This document shows, one piece after another, positions 28,153-37,052 of a DNA stretch of 64,000 nt. The position numbers and the translations under genes are program-made. Origin of the DNA: Macrococcoides canis (GTDB lineage: Bacteria > Bacillota > Bacilli > Staphylococcales > Staphylococcaceae). The DNA is taken from the NCBI RefSeq assembly GCF_002119805.1, contig NZ_CP021059.1, forward strand, positions 682,001 through 746,000, written 5' to 3'. Position 1 is the first letter of the stretch. The number at the start of each line of letters is the position of its first letter. The notes beneath the pieces were generated by a model that ran no database searches, was not told the origin of the DNA, and saw nothing but the letters and a program-made list of their open reading frames with translations.

Positions 28153-28181
28153 TTGACAATTGTTGAAATGAAAGATAAATT
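28153..28181 (+). promoter_or_regulatory. Promoter of the second FmtA-like gene
   Basis: TTGACA (28153-28158), 17 bp, TAAATT (28176-28181). Indicates independent transcription of the second paralogue. Confidence 0.6.
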
Positions 28182-28211
28182 TTAGTATATCAATCACACA
28201 TAGAGGTATTT

Positions 28212-29315
28212 ATGAAAAAGTTTATCATCATTTTATTCATCATTATTTTATGGGTATCGATGTTCTTTATTATTTTTGCGCAGCCTAATATCGATCACGT
28301 AATCATAAAGAATGAAATACCAGTAAAAAAACAATTAAACTCTATTTCTGAATATAACAATCTAACTGAAGTAGAAAAGACTAAGATTACGGAATTACTT
28401 AAGCAGCATGAATTTAATGGAAGTATCTTTGTAATGTCTCATGGGAAAAAGGTTCTAAATGAATGTTTTGGATATCGAGATGCATTAAATACACGATTAA
28501 TTGAGCCAGATGATATGTATTTAATAGGGTCAAGCCAAAAGCTATTAACGGGGATATTAATTAAGCAGCTTGAAAATAAACATAAAATTGTCGTTACCGA
28601 TAATGTTCAAAAATATATACCATCATTTAATCTCCCGGATGTTACTGTTCAAGATTTATTATTGCATCGCTCAGGTCTTGTTCATTATAAAGGACATATG
28701 AATACGTATCATGGACTAGATGCATCTGTACAAAATATAATTGATCAAGGTATCGATTATCAGCATAAAGGCACATTTTTTTACAACGATGCGAATTATA
28801 TTTTACTTGCAAAGATTATTGAAAATATTTCTCATCAGTCATATAAAACCAATGTTGTTCAGCAAATTTTTAAACCGCTCAGACTCACTCAGTCTGGTTT
28901 TATAGACGATGCTGCATTTGAAGACAAACTTATAAATGGCCAGCAATTTATGGAAGAATATTGGAAGGATATCATTCCTAACGATCTTGATCGATATATT
29001 GGTGCTGGGAACATATATATGTCACCTGAGAATATGGGTACGTTAGTAAATGATTTTATTCATTATAAGATACTTGATAAAGCAGCGACCGATGCTATCC
29101 TATCTACGAATACTTTGGGTGAGGATATTCAATATCGTTATGGATTATATCGTAAAAAAGGCTATTTCAGAACACGAGGTTATTTTTACGGGACAGATTT
29201 TGTAGTCTGGTTCAATAAAGATAAGACTGTTGTAATGGCAACAAATAAAATCAAAGCAGATCATATTAAGTATAATGAAAAATTACTTGAACAAGTATTT
29301 CGTATTATCAAATAG
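28212..29315 (+). CDS. FmtA-like membrane-anchored serine hydrolase
   Basis: 367-residue protein with an N-terminal hydrophobic anchor (about residues 4-23) and an extracellular beta-lactamase-fold domain. It carries Ser107-x-x-Lys110 (LIGSSQKLLTG), Tyr191-Asn-Asp193 (FFYNDANY) and YIGAGNIYMSPENMG, all closely matching S. aureus FmtA. FmtA removes D-alanine from teichoic acids, so together with the dlt operon 3 kb downstream this would allow both addition and removal. It shares LLLHxSGL, YHGLD and YNDANYI blocks with the preceding gene, pointing to tandem duplication. AGAGGT precedes the ATG. Substrate is inferred from FmtA. Confidence 0.85.
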   Translation: MKKFIIILFIIILWVSMFFIIFAQPNIDHVIIKNEIPVKKQLNSISEYNNLTEVEKTKITELLKQHEFNGSIFVMSHGKKVLNECFGYRDALNTRLIEPDDMYLIGSSQKLLTGILIKQLENKHKIVVTDNVQKYIPSFNLPDVTVQDLLLHRSGLVHYKGHMNTYHGLDASVQNIIDQGIDYQHKGTFFYNDANYILLAKIIENISHQSYKTNVVQQIFKPLRLTQSGFIDDAAFEDKLINGQQFMEEYWKDIIPNDLDRYIGAGNIYMSPENMGTLVNDFIHYKILDKAATDAILSTNTLGEDIQYRYGLYRKKGYFRTRGYFYGTDFVVWFNKDKTVVMATNKIKADHIKYNEKLLEQVFRIIK

Positions 29316-29346
29316 AAGCGCCGGAATATTTTCCGGCGCTTCTATT
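29311..29346. terminator. Bidirectional terminator between FmtA-like and DUF3055 genes
   Basis: Perfect 16-bp arms AATAGAAGCGCCGGAA/TTCCGGCGCTTCTATT with loop TATT. The plus-strand stop codon (29313-29315) lies in the first arm. T-rich only within the arms. Confidence 0.8.
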
Positions 29347-29349
29347 TAG

Positions 29350-29613
29350 TTAAAGAATCACTTCATATAAGAAGCTCTTTATCTCTTCTGCATCACTTTC
29401 ATTGACTCCAAGAGCATGCGCTATGTAGCCAGGTTCATCCAGATCATCTCTGCCAATGATACCGAATTTATTAGACTGTGTATTGAGCACGATGGTCTTA
29501 CCATAATGTCTATCAGTCTGTATAAGTGTCAAGTCATGTCTTGTGTCACCTACAAAGCTGACAAATCTTATTTTCGCCTGTTCTTCATCATCATATAAAA
29601 ACATATCAATCAT
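29350..29613 (-). CDS. DUF3055 family protein
   Basis: Conserved small cytoplasmic protein of bacilli and staphylococci, 87 residues, function unknown. Recognised from the sequence pattern MIDMFLYDDEE, FVGDTRHDLTLIQTDRHYGKT and NKFGIIGRDDLDEPGYIAHALGV. AGGTGA lies upstream of ATG 29613 on the minus strand. It is convergent with the FmtA-like gene and divergent from yutE, the same neighbourhood as in S. aureus near the NagD and dlt genes. No membrane segment. Confidence 0.82.
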   Translation of the reverse strand: MIDMFLYDDEEQAKIRFVSFVGDTRHDLTLIQTDRHYGKTIVLNTQSNKFGIIGRDDLDEPGYIAHALGVNESDAEEIKSFLYEVIL

Positions 29614-29694
29614 ATCTTCACCTCATTTACATATAGTATACATTGAAGTGCAGCTGAATTCAAAATTTGATAAACTTATGGTGGAGGCGATGAT

Positions 29695-30132
29695 ATGTAT
29701 TTCGTAGATAGAGAAGAATTAGCTTTAAAACTGGATTATATTGATGCGTTATCAAATGAGTTAGCGCAAAGTGAAGGATTTGCGTTAGAACGTATTGCTC
29801 ATATGCTTATTGAGAGTGTGGTTGATGTTGGTAATATGATTATCGATGGGTTTATTATGCGTGACCCTGGCAGCTATAAAGATGTGCTGGACATCCTTGA
29901 GATGGAGAAAGTTATTCCGGTTCAATATGCTGAGATGATGCGCAGCACATTGTATTTAAGACAGTGGTTCGTTAGAGATTATATTAATATCGACCATGCA
30001 GAAGTAAAGCGTGTATTTATGGAGAATATTGAAAGCTATCAGCATTTTAAGGCTGATGTGAATACGTTTATCGAGCATGAGTTAGGTCCGGTATCTGCAT
30101 TTGGAAAGGGTGGCAAAGTTGAAGAAGTATAA
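29695..30132 (+). CDS. YutE-like DUF86 protein
   Basis: Helical protein of the DUF86/HepT-like family, 145 residues. Family features: [17 protein letters not shown] start, [21 protein letters not shown] and the C-terminal helix. HepT toxins carry an Arg-x4-6-His-x-Tyr motif; the corresponding region here reads [10 protein letters not shown], with Arg in place of His, so RNase toxin activity is not expected, and no nucleotidyltransferase antitoxin gene is adjacent. GGTGGAGG precedes the ATG. The next gene starts inside its 3' end, so the two are cotranslated, as yutE-yutF in B. subtilis. Confidence 0.82.
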   Translation: MYFVDREELALKLDYIDALSNELAQSEGFALERIAHMLIESVVDVGNMIIDGFIMRDPGSYKDVLDILEMEKVIPVQYAEMMRSTLYLRQWFVRDYINIDHAEVKRVFMENIESYQHFKADVNTFIEHELGPVSAFGKGGKVEEV

Positions 30133-30904
30133 AGGCTATTTACTCGATTTAGATGGAACGATGTATGCAGGGACACGTGTCATTGAAGGAGCGAAGGAAT
30201 TCATTGAATACTTGTCGAATAATGAGCTGCCTTATTTGTTTGTAACGAATAATGCTTCGAAACGTCCAGATGAAGTTGCGGATAAGTTAACGAAGATGGG
30301 ATTTGTAGCGACAGCAGATAATGTAGTGACAAGTGCGATGGCAACAGCAAGCTATATTGCTGACGAACAGCCTGGAGCAAGTGTATACGTAATTGGCGGC
30401 ACGGGTATTCGTCAGGCGCTGCAGGATGAAGGTCTGGAGATTAAAGATGATATCCAGGTCGATTATGTCGTAATCGGACTGGATATCGACATCAATTACG
30501 AAAAATTGTCTAAAGCTTGTTTAGCGGTTCGAAACGGTGCAAAGTTTATTTCGACGAACCCTGACACGTCTATTCCTACTGAACGTGGATTTCTCCCTGG
30601 AAATGGGGCTTTAACGAGCGTTATAACAGTATCTACCGGTGTCGAACCAAAGTTTATCGGTAAACCGATGGAGACGATTATGAATAAAGCTGTAGAACTC
30701 ATTCAGTTACCGAAAGAAGACCTCGTTATGATTGGTGATTTATATATGACTGATATTATGAGCGGTATAAACGCTGGAATTGATACATTGCATGTTCAGA
30801 CAGGTGTCAGCACTTATGAACAGGTGATGGCTGAACAAGTGCCACCGACCCATAGTGTGCGTAATTTATTAGATGTCATAGATCATTATGAAAAGAGTGA
30901 GTAA
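30119..30904 (+). CDS. HAD-superfamily phosphatase, NagD type (YutF-like)
   Basis: Haloacid-dehalogenase phosphatase of the NagD subfamily, 261 residues from TTG 30119. Motif I is DLDGTMYAG with Asp10 and Asp12, motif [12 protein letters not shown], and motif III/IV around [10 protein letters not shown] and [24 protein letters not shown] lies upstream and the TTG overlaps the yutE end by 14 bp; the in-frame GTG 30101 would remove that ribosome site. NagD-type enzymes dephosphorylate small sugar or nucleotide phosphates; substrate here unknown. The dehydrogenase gene follows after one base. Confidence 0.88.
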   Translation: MKKYKGYLLDLDGTMYAGTRVIEGAKEFIEYLSNNELPYLFVTNNASKRPDEVADKLTKMGFVATADNVVTSAMATASYIADEQPGASVYVIGGTGIRQALQDEGLEIKDDIQVDYVVIGLDIDINYEKLSKACLAVRNGAKFISTNPDTSIPTERGFLPGNGALTSVITVSTGVEPKFIGKPMETIMNKAVELIQLPKEDLVMIGDLYMTDIMSGINAGIDTLHVQTGVSTYEQVMAEQVPPTHSVRNLLDVIDHYEKSE

Positions 30905-30905
30905 T

Positions 30906-31859
30906 ATGCGTGTACTCGTAACAAGAAAAATACCTGATCGCTTTATCGAGCAGTTAGAAGCATATGCTGAAGTTGATATGTATGATGAGTCTACAAACCC
31001 TATGCCAAGACAACTATTTTTGGATAAGAGTAAACAAGCGGATATTGTAATAACGATGCTGAGTGATCAAGTGGATAAAGCTTATCTTGATGATAATCGT
31101 CATCTGGAGGCAGTGATCAACTTAGCGGTCGGAACCGATAATATTGATGTTGCGTATGCACAGTCACTTGGAATCCAAGTTGCAAACACACCTGATGTAC
31201 TGACGGAGACAACGGCAGAGCTGGCATTTACATTGATGCTTGTAAGCGCCAGACGTATTGTTGAAGCAGCACAATACGTACAGAATGGTCAGTGGAAAGG
31301 ATGGTCCCCTTATCTGCTTGCAGGTGTAGATGTTTATGATAAGACAGTCGGTATATTCGGTATGGGGAGTATCGGCAGTGCGATTGCGAGAAGAACTCAA
31401 GGATTCAATATGAAGATTCTATACCATAATCGAAGTCACTCGGATCAGGCAGAACAGTTAGGTGCTCAATATGTTGATTTTGATACTTTGCTAGAAGAAA
31501 GTGATTTTATCATATGTGCTGCTCCGTTAACAGATGAAACGAAGCATGTATTTAACAAAGAGATATTCAAGAAGATGAAGAACAGCGCTATATTTATCAA
31601 CATAGGTCGTGGGGCACATGTTGTAGAACAAGATTTACTTCATGCAATTCAGACGGATGAAATCTATGCAGCTGGATTAGATGTGCTCGAGACAGAACCA
31701 ATTGCAAGTGATCATCCATTTCTAAAAGAACCACGCATTACAGTGCTGCCCCACATAGGCAGCGCTTCGAAGGATACTAGAGATGCGATGATTCAGCTGT
31801 GTATCGATAATGCAGTGCTTGCCATACGTGATGAGCCATTAAAAAGTCCGGTAAAATAG
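30906..31859 (+). CDS. D-isomer-specific 2-hydroxyacid dehydrogenase
   Basis: NAD(P)-dependent oxidoreductase, probably a glyoxylate/hydroxypyruvate reductase type, 317 residues. The Rossmann motif is GIFGMGSIGSAIARR, the substrate-binding Arg is in NIGRGA, the catalytic Glu in VLETEP and the catalytic His in LPHIGSAS. ATG 30906 is one base after the NagD-type stop with AAAGAGTGAG upstream. The same gene precedes dltXABCD in S. aureus. Substrate cannot be decided between glyoxylate, hydroxypyruvate and related acids. Confidence 0.9.
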   Translation: MRVLVTRKIPDRFIEQLEAYAEVDMYDESTNPMPRQLFLDKSKQADIVITMLSDQVDKAYLDDNRHLEAVINLAVGTDNIDVAYAQSLGIQVANTPDVLTETTAELAFTLMLVSARRIVEAAQYVQNGQWKGWSPYLLAGVDVYDKTVGIFGMGSIGSAIARRTQGFNMKILYHNRSHSDQAEQLGAQYVDFDTLLEESDFIICAAPLTDETKHVFNKEIFKKMKNSAIFINIGRGAHVVEQDLLHAIQTDEIYAAGLDVLETEPIASDHPFLKEPRITVLPHIGSASKDTRDAMIQLCIDNAVLAIRDEPLKSPVK

Positions 31860-31888
31860 TATTATGCTGATGCATAATACTATTTTTT
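31855..31888 (+). terminator. Terminator of the yutE-yutF-dehydrogenase unit
   Basis: Perfect 13-bp stem AATAGTATTATGC/GCATAATACTATT with loop TGAT and a T run, overlapping the stop codon. Confidence 0.88.
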
Positions 31889-31997
31889 GTACATTCTGTG
31901 TCTAAATTATTAACTGGAAAATTGTTGATTTTAAAGGAAGAAAATAGTAATATCATTAACTGTAAATAAATGTTTTTTAATTAATCTAATATTAATA

Positions 31998-32026
31998 TTT
32001 GAAATCTATTTGTAATATTATATAAT
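31998..32026 (+). promoter_or_regulatory. Promoter of the dlt operon
   Basis: TTTGAA (31998-32003), 17 bp, TATAAT (32021-32026), 27 bases before the dltX start, in an AT-rich stretch. Confidence 0.6.
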
Positions 32027-32052
32027 ATGAACATTGATTAAGAGGTGATGAT

Positions 32053-32187
32053 ATGAAAGATGGGATGGTAAATGAGAATTTAAAGCTAGTATTATTAACC
32101 TTACTTTATTTATCAATTTTATTTGCGTTGTTCTGGATCTATGCAGGTGGAAGTGTGGAGAACAACTTTATATATAACGAATTTTAA
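32053..32187 (+). CDS. dltX: D-Ala-teichoic acid biosynthesis membrane peptide DltX
   Basis: A 44-residue membrane peptide that heads the dlt operon. AGAGGTGATG lies before ATG 32053. One hydrophobic helix spans about residues 11-31, and the C-terminus ends FIYNEF, the motif characteristic of DltX, thought to relay D-alanine at the outer face together with DltB and DltD. dltA follows after 16 bp. The gene is short and easily missed, but motif, ribosome site and context agree. Confidence 0.9.
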   Translation: MKDGMVNENLKLVLLTLLYLSILFALFWIYAGGSVENNFIYNEF

Positions 32188-32203
32188 AGTATGAGGTGAA
32201 AGT

Positions 32204-33613
32204 ATGAAGTTTTTAGACAGGTTTAAATACACTATAATTCAACAGCCGGATGCTGTTGCATTTATCCAAAGAGAAGAAATGATGACTTATCGTTCGCTCG
32301 ACTTGCTAAGTGATGATCTTGCAAAGAAGATAGCAGGATTAAATAAACCGTTAATTATATATGGGCATATGTCAAAATGGATGATTGTCGGTATGATTGC
32401 TGCTTTAAAAGCAGGTATAGGATATGTACCGATTGATATCTCTATCCCGAAAGAGCGCATCGATAAGATTATTGAGAGTGTTCAACCGGAAATGCTCTTT
32501 GCAACGGAGAAGATAGATACTGAAGTGTCTGTGATTGTACCCGAAGAGATTCATGAAGCATCATATGGATACCATGGTATAGATGATGAAGATATTGCAT
32601 ATACTATCTTTACAAGTGGTTCAACAGGTATGCCTAAAGGGGTACAGATATTAAGTCGTTCGTTGGATGAGTTTACACAATGGATGGTTTCTTTATATGA
32701 CAAGCAGGAGCACAACTACTGGCTGAATCAGGCACCGTTATCATTCGATCTTTCTGTAATGGCAGTGTATCCAGCACTGGCGACAGGAAGTACGCTTGTT
32801 ATGATTGACAAAGAGATGATCAAGAAGCCAGTTGGCATCTATGAAACGTTACAGAAATATCCGATGTCTGCATGGGTATCAACGCCATCATTTATGGAGA
32901 TGTGCCTGATGCTTCCTGAATTTGATTCTCATCATCACCCTAACTTGAAATACTTCTACTTCTGTGGTGAGGCATTGAAGCATAAGACCGCACAGAATTT
33001 AAAGTCCAAATTTAAAGAAAGTCACATATATAATACATATGGACCGACAGAAGCAACTGTTGCCATTACAGGTATAGAAGTGACAGAACAAGTGTTAGAG
33101 ACATTTAATCCGCTACCCGTTGGTTATGCTCGTCCTGGTGTCACGTTATCACTTCACGATGATGAACTTCACATCCACGGTGAAGCGGTGAGCACAGGTT
33201 ATATTAACGCACCGGATAAAACAAAAGCACAATTTTATAATAACGGTGAACGTAGTTACCGTACGGGTGATAAAGGAAGAATTGAAGATGGACTGCTGTT
33301 TATTGACGGACGTATCGATTTCCAGATTAAGCTGAATGGATATCGTATGGAGCTGGAGGAAATTGAACATGTCATCGCAGAACAGTCAGGAATCAAAGGA
33401 TGTATCGTAACACCAGTAGAAAAGCAAGGTAAGGTTCAGTATTTAATTGCACATATCGTTACCGATAATTTTGATGAAGCACTTATGAAAGATGCATTGA
33501 AAACAGTATTACCTGAATACATGATACCGAGGAAGTTCAATGTTATTGAGCGTATACCGATGACTGCAAACGGTAAAGTTGATCGCAAGGCGCTACTAGG
33601 TGACAGCAAATGA
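32204..33613 (+). CDS. dltA: D-alanine--D-alanyl carrier protein ligase DltA
   Basis: Adenylates D-alanine and loads it on the carrier DltC, first step of teichoic acid D-alanylation. 469 residues of the ANL adenylate-forming family: A3 motif FTSGSTGMPKG (136-146), the NTYGPTEATV motif, YRTGDKGRIEDG and the C-terminal catalytic Lys in TANGKVDRKAL. GAGGTGA precedes the ATG. dltB overlaps the end by 4 bp. D-alanylation lowers surface charge and protects from cationic peptides. Confidence 0.97.
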   Translation: MKFLDRFKYTIIQQPDAVAFIQREEMMTYRSLDLLSDDLAKKIAGLNKPLIIYGHMSKWMIVGMIAALKAGIGYVPIDISIPKERIDKIIESVQPEMLFATEKIDTEVSVIVPEEIHEASYGYHGIDDEDIAYTIFTSGSTGMPKGVQILSRSLDEFTQWMVSLYDKQEHNYWLNQAPLSFDLSVMAVYPALATGSTLVMIDKEMIKKPVGIYETLQKYPMSAWVSTPSFMEMCLMLPEFDSHHHPNLKYFYFCGEALKHKTAQNLKSKFKESHIYNTYGPTEATVAITGIEVTEQVLETFNPLPVGYARPGVTLSLHDDELHIHGEAVSTGYINAPDKTKAQFYNNGERSYRTGDKGRIEDGLLFIDGRIDFQIKLNGYRMELEEIEHVIAEQSGIKGCIVTPVEKQGKVQYLIAHIVTDNFDEALMKDALKTVLPEYMIPRKFNVIERIPMTANGKVDRKALLGDSK

Positions 33614-34821
33614 TACCTTATGGTGATTTTCCGTTCTTCTTTATCGCACTCGCATTACTCTTACCTGTCGTCATACTTGGTTTATTAGGGAAGAGAAATG
33701 AATATTATAACTGGTTTGTTACGATTATTATGCTCGTGCTCATCTTCAAAGATCCTAATGAAAATTTCTTGGGTATTTCAATTTTATCCTATGAATTTAT
33801 AAGCTTTGTCATGTATGTGACTTATCAGCTTATACTGATAAAAAGCTATGTCTCGATTGTTAAACATAAAAATACGTTATTATTGTTTGTAACATTTCTC
33901 ATCCTGTCAATTTTACCGCTTGCAGCAGTAAAAGTAATACAAAGTTCACTCTTCGGCTTAAATGGACATACCGATACATTCTCAATCAAGTCACTGATCG
34001 GATTTCTTGGAATATCTTATATTATGTTTAAATGTATCCAGATTATTATGGAGATTAGAGATAAGCGCATTAAAGAGATACATGTAATCGAAGTCATAAA
34101 ATTTCTGACATTCTTTCCGACAATCTCATCAGGACCGATTGATCGCTTTAAACGTTTTAATAAAGATGTCACTAAAGGCTTTACGAAAGAAAAGTATACA
34201 GAGCTTTTAAATAAAGCAATACATTATATCTTTATAGGGTTCTTATATAAATACATCATCGCGTATTACATCAACCAGAAAGTCATATTAAATATTAATT
34301 TTGATAGTGCTGACATTTGGATGAAAATCATCTATATGTATGCGTATAGCTTCTACTTATTCTTTGATTTTGCAGGCTATAGCTTATTTGCAGTTGCCTT
34401 CAGCTATATTATGGGAATTGAGACACCGCCAAACTTTAATCAGCCATTTAAAGCAAAGAATATTAAAGATTTCTGGAACCGCTGGCATATGTCTCTGTCA
34501 TTCTGGTTCCGGGATATGGTATATATGCGATTTGTCTTCTTTATTACTAAAAATAAATATATTAAAAATAATTTTACAACAAGCAATATCGGCTTTATGC
34601 TTAATTTTCTGTTCATGGGCATATGGCACGGAATTGAATGGTTTTATATCGCATATGGTCTATACCATGGAATATTATTCGTACTGTATGGCTATTACGA
34701 ACAGTACCGCAAAAAACATCCATACACATTACCTGCAAAAGTCGTTGATACATTCGGAATCATCATTACATTCCATGTAGTCGCGTTTGGATTTTTAATC
34801 TTTTCAGGAAAACTATTTTAG
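33610..34821 (+). CDS. dltB: D-alanyl transfer protein DltB (MBOAT)
   Basis: Polytopic membrane O-acyltransferase that channels D-alanine from DltC to the outer side. 403 residues with about eleven hydrophobic segments. The MBOAT signature FMGIWHGIEW holds the conserved His340, and FWNRWHMSLSFWFRDMVY is the DltC-contact region seen in the family. ATGA overlap with dltA implies coupled translation. Confidence 0.96.
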   Translation: MIPYGDFPFFFIALALLLPVVILGLLGKRNEYYNWFVTIIMLVLIFKDPNENFLGISILSYEFISFVMYVTYQLILIKSYVSIVKHKNTLLLFVTFLILSILPLAAVKVIQSSLFGLNGHTDTFSIKSLIGFLGISYIMFKCIQIIMEIRDKRIKEIHVIEVIKFLTFFPTISSGPIDRFKRFNKDVTKGFTKEKYTELLNKAIHYIFIGFLYKYIIAYYINQKVILNINFDSADIWMKIIYMYAYSFYLFFDFAGYSLFAVAFSYIMGIETPPNFNQPFKAKNIKDFWNRWHMSLSFWFRDMVYMRFVFFITKNKYIKNNFTTSNIGFMLNFLFMGIWHGIEWFYIAYGLYHGILFVLYGYYEQYRKKHPYTLPAKVVDTFGIIITFHVVAFGFLIFSGKLF

Positions 34822-34832
34822 GAGTGAAATAA

Positions 34833-35069
34833 ATGGAATTTAAACAGGAAGTTTTAGACGTTATCGCAGAAGTAGCAGAAAATGATATTGTGAAAGAAAA
34901 TCCAGATATCAAAATATTCGATGAGAACATATTAGACTCATTTGCAACAGTAGGATTATTGCTTGCACTTAATGAACGTCTGGATATGGATTTAACAATT
35001 ACAGATTTTGATCGTGATGAATGGGCAACACCAAATATGATCGTCGATGTATTAGAAGGATTAAGATGA
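34833..35069 (+). CDS. dltC: D-alanyl carrier protein DltC
   Basis: Acyl-carrier-type protein that carries D-alanine on a phosphopantetheine arm. 78 residues, acidic, with the attachment Ser36 in [13 protein letters not shown], four-helix ACP-like layout. TAGGAGTGA precedes the ATG, 11 bp after dltB; dltD overlaps its stop by 4 bp. Confidence 0.97.
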   Translation: MEFKQEVLDVIAEVAENDIVKENPDIKIFDENILDSFATVGLLLALNERLDMDLTITDFDRDEWATPNMIVDVLEGLR

Positions 35070-36232
35070 TCAAGAAGTTTTTACCCGCAATCATTGCTGT
35101 AAGTCTGTTTATCATTTTCTTACTTATACCGGCGCCATTCATTAAGAAGTATATCCCTCTTCATACAGTGACAGGAGAAGGCGTAAATTTAAATGAAACG
35201 ACTTTTAAAGGCAGTGAAATCCAGACAGAGATGTTTAATGATGATAAATTTTATCCGATTTTCGGCTCAAGCGAGCTGGAAAAACGTGACCCTTTTCATC
35301 CCGCACATATCTTTAAAGAGAAGAAGATTGGTAAGATTCCCTTTCTTATCGGTACTGGGGGTTCGACAAATTTAATTCACGCTATCAATATCGGAAGTCA
35401 TAGCGGACACATTGAAAAGAAAAAAATAGCCATTATTATCTCACCACAATGGTTTACACAAAGCGGTCTGGATGATAATAATTTTTCAGCAAGATACTCT
35501 GAATTGCAACTCGATCGACTATTAAGTAGCCCGGATGTATCTCATGCATTAAAAAGCAGAATCAGTCAGCGACTTATGAATTTTTCTGCTACGAAAGAAG
35601 ATGCACAAGTACAGCTATATGCAGACGGTAAAGAAGATGAAAGTGATGTATCATCATCATTTACAGGAGGCATCTATGAAAATTTGATGGAGAAAAATGA
35701 TATCGTTAAATCTAAATTCATGATACCGGGAAATCGTTTCAAAAAAAGACAGCATGTGGATCTGCAGCATAAATCATGGGATGAAATTAGACAATCTGCT
35801 GTTAAATTTGGAAGAAGAAAAGCAACGAATAATCCATATTATATGAGAAATGAATATTATGACAAGATACAAAAACATCAGAAAAAGATATATCGCCATG
35901 GTGAATTCGATGAAAACTCACAGGAGTTTGATGATTTACAGTTATTACTCGATATATTAAAAGAAAGTAAGGCTGATCCACTCTTTATTTCGATACCTGC
36001 AAATGGGAAATGGTATGATCATATCAATATCCCAGCCGCACAAAGAAAACCAGTATACGATAAAATTAATAAACAAATAACAGCATCAGGATTTAAACTT
36101 TATGATTTAACAGATAAGGAATATGAACCTTACGTATTAAGTGATGCAGTGCATATCGGCTGGAAAGGCTGGGCATATATCGATGAACAGATGGATAATC
36201 ATATTCATAATCGCCCGATAACAAATCCATAA
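35066..36232 (+). CDS. dltD: D-alanyl transfer protein DltD
   Basis: Membrane-anchored SGNH-like enzyme acting on the outer face in the final transfer of D-alanine to lipoteichoic acid. 388 residues: single N-terminal membrane helix (about 4-21), the catalytic Ser in [10 protein letters not shown] (68-69), and the C-terminal Asp-x-x-His in [13 protein letters not shown] 35066 overlaps the dltC stop (ATGA); a longer in-frame start at 35021 lies inside dltC and is rejected. Last gene of dltXABCD. Confidence 0.96.
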   Translation: MIKKFLPAIIAVSLFIIFLLIPAPFIKKYIPLHTVTGEGVNLNETTFKGSEIQTEMFNDDKFYPIFGSSELEKRDPFHPAHIFKEKKIGKIPFLIGTGGSTNLIHAINIGSHSGHIEKKKIAIIISPQWFTQSGLDDNNFSARYSELQLDRLLSSPDVSHALKSRISQRLMNFSATKEDAQVQLYADGKEDESDVSSSFTGGIYENLMEKNDIVKSKFMIPGNRFKKRQHVDLQHKSWDEIRQSAVKFGRRKATNNPYYMRNEYYDKIQKHQKKIYRHGEFDENSQEFDDLQLLLDILKESKADPLFISIPANGKWYDHINIPAAQRKPVYDKINKQITASGFKLYDLTDKEYEPYVLSDAVHIGWKGWAYIDEQMDNHIHNRPITNP

Positions 36233-36296
36233 ATATAAACACTTAAAAATTAAAAAAGTAAAAAACAAAAGTAAAAAACAAAAAATAAAAAACAAT

Positions 36297-36331
36297 AATA
36301 AAATCCCAAATCAACCATGTTGATTTGGGAT
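36297..36331 (-). terminator. Terminator of nfu (bidirectional, also dlt)
   Basis: Perfect 13-bp stem ATCCCAAATCAAC/GTTGATTTGGGAT with a three-base loop; the minus strand continues TTTATT. An A-rich tract (36240-36300) lies between it and dltD. Confidence 0.82.
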
Positions 36332-36337
36332 AATTTA

Positions 36338-36580
36338 TTAGAATACTTGTTCAACTTCAACGACACCAGGCACTTCTTCAAGTAACGCGCGTTCGATACC
36401 TGCCTTTAATGTGATTGTAGAAGAAGGACATGTACCACATGCACCAAGAAGACGCAATTTCACGATACCATCTTCGACATCAACTAATTCGCAGTCACCG
36501 CCATCTCTTAAAAGAAACGGACGTAACTTTTCAAGCACTTCATTGACTTGGTCAAACATTGTTTGCTGTTCAGTTGTCAT
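36338..36580 (-). CDS. nfu: Fe-S cluster carrier, NifU C-terminal domain protein
   Basis: Small Fe-S carrier that hands clusters to target enzymes, 80 residues. The CxxC that binds the cluster is Cys48-Gly-Thr-Cys51 in [21 protein letters not shown] precedes ATG 36580 on the minus strand. It diverges from yuzD, and the HesB-type carrier gene is 2 kb away, so Fe-S delivery genes cluster here as in B. subtilis (yutI, yutM). Likely acts downstream of SufBCD. Confidence 0.95.
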   Translation of the reverse strand: MTTEQQTMFDQVNEVLEKLRPFLLRDGGDCELVDVEDGIVKLRLLGACGTCPSSTITLKAGIERALLEEVPGVVEVEQVF

Positions 36581-36680
36581 AATAACTCCTTTCCAAGAGT
36601 ATTACTATGTAATTACTCATTTCTTTAGTATAATCAATATAGCATATTTTAATGAAAAAATTAAGGGGGATGGCTTATAA

Positions 36681-37004
36681 ATGATAAATGTTATCATCTA
36701 TGGTGCTGATGTTGTCTGTGCAAGCTGTGTGAATGCACCGACGTCAAAAGATATTTATGACTGGATTCAACCGAATTTGACGAGAAAGTTTCCTGAACTT
36801 GAATTTAATTTTAATTATATTGATATTAATAATAGTTCTAATTTAACGGATCATGATGAGAATATCATTGAACAGATTAATAATGATGAATTATTCTATC
36901 CGCTTATTACGATGGATGATGAAATCGTAGCAGATGGATATATTCAGCTGCCACAAGTGACAAAGTTTGTGGAGAAGAAGTATATAAAAAGCGATGCTAA
37001 ATAG
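36681..37004 (+). CDS. yuzD: YuzD-like DUF1462 protein
   Basis: Thioredoxin-fold-like DUF1462 protein, 107 residues, function unknown. The start IIYGADVVCASCVNAPTSKD has a CxxC (Cys13, Cys16), and the remainder is typical of the family (FNYIDINNSSN, FYPLITMDDEIVADGYIQL). The ATG has AAGGGGGATGG upstream. It is divergent from nfu, convergent with the yutJ flavoprotein gene. The CxxC suggests a redox or metal-linked role, but that is inference. Confidence 0.85.
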   Translation: MINVIIYGADVVCASCVNAPTSKDIYDWIQPNLTRKFPELEFNFNYIDINNSSNLTDHDENIIEQINNDELFYPLITMDDEIVADGYIQLPQVTKFVEKKYIKSDAK

Positions 37005-37018
37005 CATCGCTTTTTATT
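36986..37018 (+). terminator. Terminator of yuzD
   Basis: Stem AAAAAGCGATGCTA/TAGCATCGCTTTTT with a two-base loop AA, overlapping the stop codon and ending in ATTT. Confidence 0.85.
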
Positions 37019-37052
37019 TGTTCGAAGCTAAACGCTCGTATGATAGCCTCTT

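Noticed and set aside
29695-30132. HepT-type toxin of a toxin-antitoxin pair
   Set aside because: The His of the catalytic motif is Arg and no MntA-type nucleotidyltransferase gene is adjacent; fits the YutE housekeeping group.
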